Shown here piece after piece: positions 1 through 5,027 of a stretch of 5,209 nt of DNA (its first letter is position 1; the number at the start of each line of letters is the position of its first letter). A program made the translations under genes and the position numbers. The DNA comes from an uncultured Clostridia bacterium (GTDB lineage Bacteria > Bacillota > Clostridia > Oscillospirales > Acutalibacteraceae), in the NCBI GenBank assembly GCA_946633275.1, contig CAMPAT010000070.1:1-5209 (forward strand), read 5' to 3'. The notes below the pieces were generated by a model, which was given only the letters and a program-made list of their open reading frames with translations, was not told the origin of the DNA and did no database searches.

Positions 1-325
1 CGCCGATAACGAAGGTAATCTCGCTTGCCGAGAGCGAAATCTTCTCAATTTCGGTGGAAAACTCCTCGCTCGTTTTCTCCGCACCTTCTATACAAAGCGG
101 TACGACGAAAGAGTTTTTCGGAATTTTTGCGACAATCTGCTCGCCCTCTTTTGAAATAACCTGCTGAATTTCTGCAGGCGAGGGATTATCAGAACAGCGG
201 TGCTCGCTGATTTCAATAATATTTATTTTCGCATATGCGCCGATACGCTTTGAGTATTCTGCCACAGCGTCGCGCAGATACTTCTCCTTAAGCTTTCCCA
301 CGGCAATAACATTAATTTTAATCAT
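1..325 (-). CDS. rlmH: RlmH, 23S rRNA pseudouridine-1915 N3-methyltransferase (partial, C-terminus beyond window)
   Basis: Reading leftward from an ATG at 325-323, an uninterrupted frame of 108 codons runs off the window edge. It begins MIKINVIAVGKLKEKYLRDA and ends ITFVIG. The start (IxVIAVGKLKEKYL), the middle segment VVPLCIEGAEKTSEEF and the final strand leading into the glycine-rich IGG loop are characteristic of the RlmH (YbeA/YydA/OrfX) family of SPOUT methyltransferases. Family members are about 155-160 residues, so roughly 50 are missing, including most of the knotted SAM-binding site. RlmH is a cytoplasmic enzyme that methylates N3 of pseudouridine 1915 in helix 69 of 23S rRNA on assembled ribosomes. 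Its ATG overlaps the TGA of the upstream MBL gene (ATGA, 322-325), and an AAAGGG SD lies inside that gene 10 nt upstream. This suggests co-transcription and translational coupling. The family call is firm; activity cannot be judged without the C-terminus. Confidence 0.93.
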   Translation of the reverse strand, partial: MIKINVIAVGKLKEKYLRDAVAEYSKRIGAYAKINIIEISEHRCSDNPSPAEIQQVISKEGEQIVAKIPKNSFVVPLCIEGAEKTSEEFSTEIEKISLSASEITFVIG

Positions 326-1110
326 AATACTATTGCCCTTTCGCAGTTTACGGGCGCGGAAACACGAAGGCGGAAATCGTGTTCCTCCTTAAATCCTGCG
401 TCATTGAGCGCAGACAGCGTAGTCTGGCGCGCAATTTCAGGATGGTTATTCTCGCGCGAGAGATGAGCGAGCACGAGGCGCGTCGTTCCGCTTCCGATAA
501 GCTGAGCGGCAAACTCGCTGCACGCCGCGTTAGACAGATGTCCGCGCGGCGACAGTATGCGCTTTTTAAGATAATAAGGATATCCGCCGTTCTGGAGCAT
601 AGTAACCTCGTGGTTCGACTCGAGGAAAACGAGGTCGCTGCCTTTAATTGTGTTCTCTGCGCTCTCGGTAATAACTCCCGTGTCCGTGCAGACGCTGACG
701 CTCCTGTCGTTTTTCATATTAATACGGTAGCCGAGACACGCCGCGCTGTCGTGACTATTTTCAAACGGTATTATCTCAATTCCGCCGAGCTGAGTATTAC
801 TGCTCACACACTCTGTATGTACCTTATCGTTAACGTCGCCCGTACGAATCATTGCTTCAATCACTCTTCCGTCGGCAAACACGGGTATTCCGTAACGCGA
901 GGCAAGCACGCGCACGCCCTTAATATGGTCGGAATGCTCGTGAGTGATAAATATCGCCGAAAGTCCGTCTGCGCTCTCGCCGATATCAAGCAGCGCGTTT
1001 TCAATCCGCTTTGCGCTGACGCCTGCGTCAACAAGAAGCTTTGTGCCGCCGCTTGATACAAATATTGAATTTCCGCTGCTGCCCGAAAAGAGCTGACATA
1101 CCTTTGGCAT
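322..1110 (-). CDS. YycJ/WalJ-like metallo-beta-lactamase-fold hydrolase
   Basis: This is a 262-residue protein of the MBL superfamily, full length for the YycJ/WalJ group. The N-terminus LFSGSSGNSIFV followed by TKLLVDAGVSAKRIE (about 7-37) is typical of that group. The metal-binding signature HEHSDH is at residues 57-62 (H57, H59, D61, H62). Further likely ligands are H120 (NSHDSAACLGY), D143 (CTDTG) and H216 (LAHLSRENN), and ESNH 164-167 and GHLSN 190-194 are also family hallmarks. No signal peptide or membrane segment is visible, so it should be cytoplasmic. In Bacilli the homologue sits beside the walRK two-component genes and has been linked to 5'-3' exonuclease activity and DNA repair; that role is carried over here by family only. 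The start is fixed by a GAAGGG SD 6 nt upstream (1117-1122). murA lies 57 bp upstream and rlmH overlaps the end by 4 bp, so the three look like one transcription unit. All metal ligands appear intact. The exact substrate is unknown. Confidence 0.92.
   Translation of the reverse strand: MPKVCQLFSGSSGNSIFVSSGGTKLLVDAGVSAKRIENALLDIGESADGLSAIFITHEHSDHIKGVRVLASRYGIPVFADGRVIEAMIRTGDVNDKVHTECVSSNTQLGGIEIIPFENSHDSAACLGYRINMKNDRSVSVCTDTGVITESAENTIKGSDLVFLESNHEVTMLQNGGYPYYLKKRILSPRGHLSNAACSEFAAQLIGSGTTRLVLAHLSRENNHPEIARQTTLSALNDAGFKEEHDFRLRVSAPVNCERAIVL
336..341 (-). promoter_or_regulatory. Ribosome binding site of rlmH, inside the MBL gene
   Basis: AAAGGG on the minus strand lies 10 nt before the rlmH ATG, within the last codons of the upstream MBL gene. 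Together with the ATGA overlap it fixes the rlmH start and points to coupled or re-initiating translation. Confidence 0.6.
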
Positions 1111-1127
1111 ATTTTTCCCTTCAATGT

Positions 1128-1154
1128 AAAACGGGAGGGCGTGGAAACCCTCCC
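1128..1154 (-). terminator. GC-rich hairpin between murA and the MBL gene (possible weak terminator or attenuator)
   Basis: In the 57-bp murA-MBL gap, GGGAGGG (1133-1139) and CCCTCCC (1148-1154) form a perfect 7-bp, mostly G-C stem with an 8-nt loop. On the murA transcript the stem is followed by G and then TTTT (1131-1128). That resembles an intrinsic terminator with a very short U-tract. It lies just upstream of the SD of the next gene, so it may only partly reduce read-through, or protect the murA mRNA 3' end from exonucleases. On the plus strand no T-run follows the stem. Function is inferred from structure alone. Confidence 0.4.
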
Positions 1155-1167
1155 CATATTATCGTAT

Positions 1168-2454
1168 TTAACCTGCAGTTTTTGCAGTTTGTTTATTCTC
1201 CGTCTTAACGCGCTTAATGTCTGCGCCGAGCGAGGAGAATTTTGCAACAACGTCCTCGTAGCCTCTGTCGATATAATTAATATTCTCAACAGTAGTCGTA
1301 CCGTCCGCAACGAGACCTGCAATAATCATAGCTGCGCCTGCGCGCAGGTCGGTAGCCTTAACGTTAACGCCCGTAAGTCTTTCGACTCCCTCAAATACGG
1401 CAATCTTGCCGTCCACCTGAACTTTTGCGCCCATTCTGAGAAGCTGTCCGATATACTGATAGCGGTTATCCCACACGTTTTCCGTAAGAATGCTCGTACC
1501 GTTCGCAATAGCGAGAACGATAGCCATCTGCGGCTGCATATCTGTCGGGAAACCGGGGTGCGGCATTGTCTTAACATTACATTTTGTGAGCGGCTTGAAG
1601 CGCGTTACGCGGACTGCGTCGTCGTATTCAATAATCTCTGCGCCTGCCTCAATAAGCTTCGCGCTGATTGACTCAAGGTGCTTAGGGATAACGTTCTTGA
1701 CAAGAACGTCGCCGCCGCAGGCTGTAGCCGCAACCATATATGTGCCGGCTTCAATCTGGTCAGGAATAATCGAATATGTGCAGCCGTGCATTTTCTCAAC
1801 GCCACGGATTTTAATAACGTCTGTACCTGCGCCTCTTACGTCCGCGCCCATCGAGTTAAGGAAGTTCGCAAGGTCAACGATATGAGGCTCTTTTGCGGCG
1901 TTTTCAATAACTGTAAGTCCTCTTGCGAGAACTGCCGCAAGCATAACGTTAATAGTTGCGCCGACTGACACAACGTCCATATAAATAGAAGCGCCGACAA
2001 GCTTATCTGCCTCTGCGCAAACCATACCGTCAACGATATCAACATCTGCGCCGAGCATTTCAAATCCCTTGATATGAAGGTCAATCGGTCTGACGCCGAA
2101 GTTACAGCCGCCCGGCATAGCAACCTCAGCCTTCTTAAATCTGCCAAGCATAGCTCCGATGAGATAATAGCTCGCTCTGAACTTGGAGCTGAGCTCATAC
2201 GGTACGCCCTGGTACTGAAGATTAGTTGAGTCAATTTCAATAGTATTCTTATTAATAAGCTTGATACCTGCGCCCATACTGTCAAGTATCTCTATAATAA
2301 GCTGAACGTCGCTGATTTGGGGAATATTCTCAATTCTGACAACATCGCCTGCGAGAATAGCGGCAGGGATGATAGCAACAGCCGCATTTTTCGCGCCGCT
2401 GATATTAACTTCGCCAAACAGCTCGTGTCCGCCTTTAATTACAAAATTTTCCAC
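1168..2454 (-). CDS. murA: UDP-N-acetylglucosamine 1-carboxyvinyltransferase (MurA)
   Basis: A 428-residue cytoplasmic enzyme that transfers enolpyruvate from PEP to UDP-GlcNAc, the first committed step of peptidoglycan synthesis. Length matches the family (E. coli MurA 419). Visible catalytic features are K22-N23 (SGAKNAA), R93 (KFRASYY), active-site Cys C117 in PGGCNFGVRP with R122, the general base D305 (PGFPTDMQ), D369/R371 (TDLRAGAA) and R397 (DRGYE). C117 is the fosfomycin-reactive position, so the drug target residue is retained. YYLIGAMLGRFKKA and DVVSVGATINVMLAAVLA are close to the MurAB/MurZ paralogue of low-GC Gram-positives, so a second murA may exist elsewhere (inference). The short polar tail after residue 412 (VKTENKQTAKTAG) looks dispensable. 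The start is GTG, preceded by AGGGGG 7 nt upstream; no better in-frame ATG is near, and the protein then opens with the standard MENFVIKGG. It is the first gene of a leftward unit with the MBL gene and rlmH. Confidence 0.97.
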   Translation of the reverse strand: MENFVIKGGHELFGEVNISGAKNAAVAIIPAAILAGDVVRIENIPQISDVQLIIEILDSMGAGIKLINKNTIEIDSTNLQYQGVPYELSSKFRASYYLIGAMLGRFKKAEVAMPGGCNFGVRPIDLHIKGFEMLGADVDIVDGMVCAEADKLVGASIYMDVVSVGATINVMLAAVLARGLTVIENAAKEPHIVDLANFLNSMGADVRGAGTDVIKIRGVEKMHGCTYSIIPDQIEAGTYMVAATACGGDVLVKNVIPKHLESISAKLIEAGAEIIEYDDAVRVTRFKPLTKCNVKTMPHPGFPTDMQPQMAIVLAIANGTSILTENVWDNRYQYIGQLLRMGAKVQVDGKIAVFEGVERLTGVNVKATDLRAGAAMIIAGLVADGTTTVENINYIDRGYEDVVAKFSSLGADIKRVKTENKQTAKTAG

Positions 2455-2461
2455 TTTGATG

Positions 2462-2467
2462 CCCCCT
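2462..2467 (-). promoter_or_regulatory. Ribosome binding site that sets the GTG start of murA
   Basis: AGGGGG on the minus strand is 7 nt from the GTG at 2454-2452. It supports this non-ATG start, which also places the conserved MurA N-terminus and K22 at their usual positions. Confidence 0.65.
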
Positions 2468-2520
2468 GATTGTCGGGATTTTAATATATAAAATTGAATA
2501 AAATCTTTTTTGCCGTATGT

Positions 2521-2549
2521 ATTATACCAAAATACACGCCTGATTTGAA
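2521..2549 (-). promoter_or_regulatory. Sigma-A-type promoter with extended -10 for murA
   Basis: On the minus strand the -35-like TTCAAA (2549-2544) is separated by 17 nt from a perfect TATAAT (2526-2521). The TATAAT is preceded by TGG, giving an extended -10 (TGnTATAAT). Transcription would begin near 2513-2515 and leave a leader of about 60 nt before the GTG of murA. It is the best leftward promoter I can find and probably drives murA, the MBL gene and rlmH together. No riboswitch fold is evident in the short leader. Confidence 0.7.
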
Positions 2550-2592
2550 TAAAACACTATTTATTTTATCCAAAATGTAATTTTCGCATACA

Positions 2593-2615
2593 ACAAAATA
2601 TCTGAAATATTTTGT
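2593..2615. repeat. Perfect inverted repeat ACAAAATAT-N5-ATATTTTGT, operator-like
   Basis: Two perfect 9-bp arms (2593-2601 and 2607-2615) flank 5 nt (CTGAA), giving a 23-bp palindromic site of the size bound by dimeric repressors. It lies about 45 bp upstream of the murA -35 box and about 160 bp upstream of the nadB -35 box. Without a following T-run it does not look like a terminator. AT-rich sequence makes such palindromes likelier by chance, so a regulatory role is only a proposal. Confidence 0.4.
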
Positions 2616-2623
2616 CATTTGTC

Positions 2624-2674
2624 CCAATATATTGTGCCTTTAGGCAAAAATTGCAACAATTAACAAAATATTGG
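2624..2674. repeat. Second inverted repeat of the same motif family (CCAATATATTGT / ACAAAATATTGG)
   Basis: The 12-bp arms at 2624-2635 and 2663-2674 are reverse complements with one mismatch, separated by 27 nt. The right arm contains another exact copy of ACAAAATAT (2663-2671) and the left arm a one-base variant of its complement. Between the arms lie two smaller symmetries: TGCCT-TT-AGGCA (2635-2646) and AATTG-CAA-CAATT (2649-2661). With the palindrome at 2593-2615 this gives four motif copies in about 80 bp. Confidence 0.35.
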
Positions 2675-2684
2675 TGTTTTTTAC

Positions 2685-2702
2685 GGTAACAAAAAGGTAA
2701 CA
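2685..2702 (+). repeat. Direct repeat GGTAACA spaced by 11 bp
   Basis: GGTAACA occurs at 2685-2691 and again at 2696-2702. The start-to-start spacing is 11 bp, about one helical turn, so both copies face the same side of the DNA. Such phasing is seen at sites for activators or cooperative binders. It lies about 75 bp upstream of the nadB -35 box. Two copies of a 7-mer are weak evidence. Confidence 0.3.
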
Positions 2703-2774
2703 CATTATTACAAGTTTGTCAATAGTTTTATGCTCTTTTTAAAAATATTTACTGCGCTTAAAACAGACTGCCTA

Positions 2775-2803
2775 TTGACTTTAATGAAAATATTTTATAT
2801 ATT
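2775..2803 (+). promoter_or_regulatory. Sigma-A-type promoter for nadB-nadC
   Basis: TTGACT (2775-2780) and TATATT (2798-2803) are spaced by 17 bp, each one mismatch from the sigma-70/sigma-A consensus. Transcription would start near 2810, leaving a leader of about 48 nt before the nadB ATG. A perfect TATAAT at 2812-2817 lies just downstream but has no acceptable -35 partner at 16-18 bp, so I prefer the first pair. The spacer contains the palindrome AAAATATTTT. Confidence 0.68.
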
Positions 2804-2857
2804 AGAATAAGTATAATCAAAAATATATAATTTAAACAATTATATCAGGTAAAGCAA

Positions 2858-4183
2858 ATGGAAAGAGACAACTATATCAAAACACAAATCGTAATCGTAG
2901 GTTCAGGCGTGGCAGGACTGTTTACTGCGCTTTGTCTGCCGGACGACAAGGAAATCCTGATAATAACAAAAGAGGATTTGAAGGACGCCGACTCTTACCT
3001 CGCGCAGGGAGGAGTTTGCGTGCTCAAAAACATTTCCGACTTCAATTGCTATTACGAAGACACGATGAAGGCAGGACATTACGAGAACAATCCTGCGGCT
3101 GTAAGGGTTATGATTGAGTCATCGCCCGAAATAATCGGAACTCTCGTTAATCTCGGAGTCAAGTTTGATACTGAAAACGGCGGCGAATTTGACTACACGC
3201 GCGAGGGCGCTCACAGGCAAAACCGTATTCTCCACTACAAGGATGAAACGGGCAAACAGATTACAGATACGCTCCTTGCAATCGCAATGAAAAGGCGCAA
3301 CATAACCTTCGTTACTCGTACTACTATGATTGACCTCATTGAGCGCGACAACGAATGTTACGGAATTGTATGCGAGGACGAATACGGCGAAATGGGCGCT
3401 ATCATCGCAGAAGACATTATTCTTGCAACGGGCGGTATCGGCGGACTTTTCCTCAATTCAACTAACTTCCCGCACATTACGGGCGATTCTTTTGCGCTCA
3501 GTTTGAAGCACGGAGTCGAGCTTCAGGATATGAACTATATTCAGATTCATCCGACAACGCTTTATTCAAAGAAAAGCGGAAGACGTTTTCTCATCAGCGA
3601 GAGCGTACGCGGCGAGGGCGCAATCCTGCTTAATGAAAACGGCGAGCGCTTTACAGACGAGCTTCAGCCGCGCGACGTTGTTACTAACGCAATAGTTGAC
3701 GAAATGAAGAAGTTTGGCACAGACCACGTCTACCTTACACTTCCGACAATGACGAGCGAAGAAGCCGCAGAGCGTTTCCCGAACATATTTGAAGCGTGCA
3801 AGGACGAGGGCTACGACATCACCAGGGACAAGGTGCCCGTAACTCCTGCGCAGCATTATATGATGGGCGGAGTTAAGACTGACATCAACGGCGCGACTTC
3901 GATGAAGCACCTCTGGGCAGTCGGCGAGACTGCGTGCAACGGTGTTCATGGCAAGAACCGTCTGGCGTCAAACAGCCTGCTTGAAAGCCTTGTGTTTGCG
4001 AAACGAGCTGCAGACTTAATCGCAAGCAGTAACGAAGTTAAGGACGAGAACTTCCCCGACGTCGACCTCAAATCATACCCGAATAAGAAGGAAATCCAAA
4101 AGGAATTCCGAAAGCTGATTATGGATGAAATCAAGAGAAAGGATGAGGACTTCTATGATAAATGGTGTGACAATGAAAATTAA
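2858..4183 (+). CDS. nadB: L-aspartate oxidase NadB, short form
   Basis: A 441-residue flavoprotein that oxidises L-aspartate to iminoaspartate, the first step of de novo NAD synthesis. The N-terminal Rossmann segment carries GSGVAG (15-20) for FAD. SYLAQGG (46-52), EGAHRQNRILH (116-126) and ATGGIGGL (190-197) follow. Substrate and cap-domain residues match the family: H231 (IHPTTL), R251 (ESVRGEGA), R272 (LQPRDVV), H333 (PAQHYMMGG), and the FAD-contacting GETACNGVHGKNRLASNSLLES (356-377) with E357 and R368. The PAQHYMMGG and NRLASNSLLE wording favours aspartate oxidase over succinate dehydrogenase or fumarate reductase flavoproteins. E. coli NadB is about 540 residues; here the C-terminal helical domain is almost absent, with only one helix (about 410-428) left. 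nadC begins inside the 3' end, so no frameshifted remainder can follow. The ATG has a modest AGGT SD 7 nt upstream. Fumarate or oxygen could be the electron acceptor; fumarate is likelier in an anaerobe (inference). Confidence 0.95.
   Translation: MERDNYIKTQIVIVGSGVAGLFTALCLPDDKEILIITKEDLKDADSYLAQGGVCVLKNISDFNCYYEDTMKAGHYENNPAAVRVMIESSPEIIGTLVNLGVKFDTENGGEFDYTREGAHRQNRILHYKDETGKQITDTLLAIAMKRRNITFVTRTTMIDLIERDNECYGIVCEDEYGEMGAIIAEDIILATGGIGGLFLNSTNFPHITGDSFALSLKHGVELQDMNYIQIHPTTLYSKKSGRRFLISESVRGEGAILLNENGERFTDELQPRDVVTNAIVDEMKKFGTDHVYLTLPTMTSEEAAERFPNIFEACKDEGYDITRDKVPVTPAQHYMMGGVKTDINGATSMKHLWAVGETACNGVHGKNRLASNSLLESLVFAKRAADLIASSNEVKDENFPDVDLKSYPNKKEIQKEFRKLIMDEIKRKDEDFYDKWCDNEN
4145..4149 (+). 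promoter_or_regulatory. Ribosome binding site favouring the upstream nadC start
   Basis: GAGGA inside the nadB 3' end lies 5 nt before the ATG at 4155. A competing start at 4173 has only GGTG (4164-4167) with 5 nt spacing. This is the main reason for choosing 4155. Confidence 0.5.
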
Positions 4184-5012
4184 TGTTGACGACTATATCA
4201 TCAACACGCTTAAAGAAGACATCACGAGCGAAGATGTTTCAACTAACGCCGTTATGCCCGAGAACAAGCAGGGCAAGGCTGACCTCATCTGCAAGCAGGA
4301 CGGCATAATCTGCGGCCTTGACGTGTTTGAGCGCACGTTTAAAATTCTTGATGACAAGTCACGTTTTGAAGCTAATTTCAAGGACGGCGACGAGGTTAAA
4401 AAGGGCGACGTAATCGGCGTTATCTACGGCGATATAAAGGCTATTCTCAGCGGCGAGCGCACGGCGCTCAACTATCTCCAGCGTATGAGCGGTATCGCAA
4501 CGATGACGAGAGAATACGTAAGCGAGCTTGAGGGATACAAGACAGTCCTTCTCGACACGAGAAAAACTACTCCGAATATGCGCCCGTTTGAAAAGCACGC
4601 CGTTACTGTCGGCGGAGCTACAAACCACCGCTATAACCTCTCCGACGGAGTACTGCTCAAGGACAATCACATCGGCGCCGCAGGCTCTGTCACAAAAGCT
4701 ATAGAAATGGCGAAGGCGTACGCACCTTTTGTAAGAAAAATCGAGATTGAGACTGAAACTCTGGAGCAGGTGCAGGAGGCGCTTGACGCAGGCGCAGACA
4801 TAATTATGCTAGATAATATGGACAACGCCACAATGAAAAAGGCGGTTGAGATGATTGACGGCAGAGCGCAGACGGAATGCAGCGGAAACGTAACGAAAGC
4901 AAGGTTGCGCGAAATCGCCGAAATCGGCGTTGACTTCGTATCGTGCGGAGCGCTTACCCACTCCGCTCCGATTATGGACGTAAGCCTCAAAAATCTGACA
5001 CCTACTGAATAA
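4155..5012 (+). CDS. nadC: Nicotinate-nucleotide pyrophosphorylase, carboxylating (quinolinate phosphoribosyltransferase)
   Basis: Converts quinolinate and PRPP to nicotinate mononucleotide, CO2 and pyrophosphate, the third step of de novo NAD synthesis. With the 4155 start it has 285 residues, normal for NadC. The N-terminal domain includes LKEDITSEDVST (about 19-30) and ERTALNYLQRMSGIAT (101-116). The barrel domain has DTRKTTP (134-140, R136 and K137 for substrate phosphate/carboxylate binding), GGATNHRYNLSDGVLLKDNH (153-172, with H158, R159 and K169), EIETET near 197, IMLDNM (D220) and VSCGALTHS (262-270) for PRPP phosphate. All key basic residues are present. ATG 4155 gives a 29-bp overlap with nadB; ATG 4173 (MKINVDDYI) would give 279 residues and an 11-bp overlap and is the main alternative. 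Either overlap indicates translational coupling in one operon with nadB. The stop is 15 bp before the next gene. Confidence 0.95.
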   Translation: MINGVTMKINVDDYIINTLKEDITSEDVSTNAVMPENKQGKADLICKQDGIICGLDVFERTFKILDDKSRFEANFKDGDEVKKGDVIGVIYGDIKAILSGERTALNYLQRMSGIATMTREYVSELEGYKTVLLDTRKTTPNMRPFEKHAVTVGGATNHRYNLSDGVLLKDNHIGAAGSVTKAIEMAKAYAPFVRKIEIETETLEQVQEALDAGADIIMLDNMDNATMKKAVEMIDGRAQTECSGNVTKARLREIAEIGVDFVSCGALTHSAPIMDVSLKNLTPTE

Positions 5013-5014
5013 TC

Positions 5015-5020
5015 AAGGAG
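5015..5020 (+). promoter_or_regulatory. Strong ribosome binding site of the iolB-like gene
   Basis: AAGGAG, 7 nt before the ATG at 5028, lies in the 15-bp gap after nadC. It sets the start of the last, truncated gene. The gap is too short for a terminator, so read-through from nadC is expected. Confidence 0.75.
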
Positions 5021-5027
5021 AAACAAT

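Larger units (their letters stand above)
2455..2857. other. AT-rich divergent intergenic region between murA and nadB
   Basis: 403 bp without a convincing gene, clearly richer in A and T than the flanking coding DNA. It holds the murA promoter near its left end and the nadB promoter near its right end. Between them (about 2560-2770) is unassigned sequence with several inverted and direct repeats, listed separately. I find no tRNA, small ORF with an SD, or recognisable riboswitch. TTTTTAAAAA (2736-2745) and AAAATATTTT (2787-2796) are short palindromic A/T tracts that may bend DNA or be low-complexity chance. Confidence 0.8.

Noticed and set aside
379..1056. 225-residue open frame on the plus strand, opposite the MBL gene
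   Set aside because: It lies wholly antisense to a gene with intact MBL metal motifs and its own SD, and its translation shows no recognisable family. It is a by-product of codon usage, as are the shorter frames opposite or inside murA, nadB and nadC.
2635..2646. TGCCT-TT-AGGCA followed by A-rich sequence as an intrinsic terminator
   Set aside because: The stem is only 4-5 bp and no T-run follows on the plus strand. On the minus strand it is preceded by T-rich sequence rather than followed by it, and no gene ends nearby.
2649..2666. Possible Rex (NADH-sensing repressor) operator near TTAACAA
   Set aside because: The right half-site TTAACAA (2660-2666) is perfect, but the left half at the required spacing matches only 2 of 7 bases of TTGTTAA, so it is not a credible Rex site.
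2716..2744. TTGTCA-N17-TTAAAA as an additional rightward promoter
   Set aside because: The -10 candidate matches only 3 of 6 consensus bases, and AT-rich sequence yields many such pairs.
2812..2817. Perfect TATAAT close upstream of nadB as the main -10 box
   Set aside because: No -35-like hexamer occurs 16-18 bp upstream, whereas TTGACT-N17-TATATT just before it is well formed. It could still be a minor start.
2455..2857. Riboswitch or small RNA gene in the intergenic region
   Set aside because: The leaders implied by the two promoters are only about 50-60 nt, GC-poor and without paired stems of the known NAD-related or other classes. No strong terminator marks an independent small RNA.
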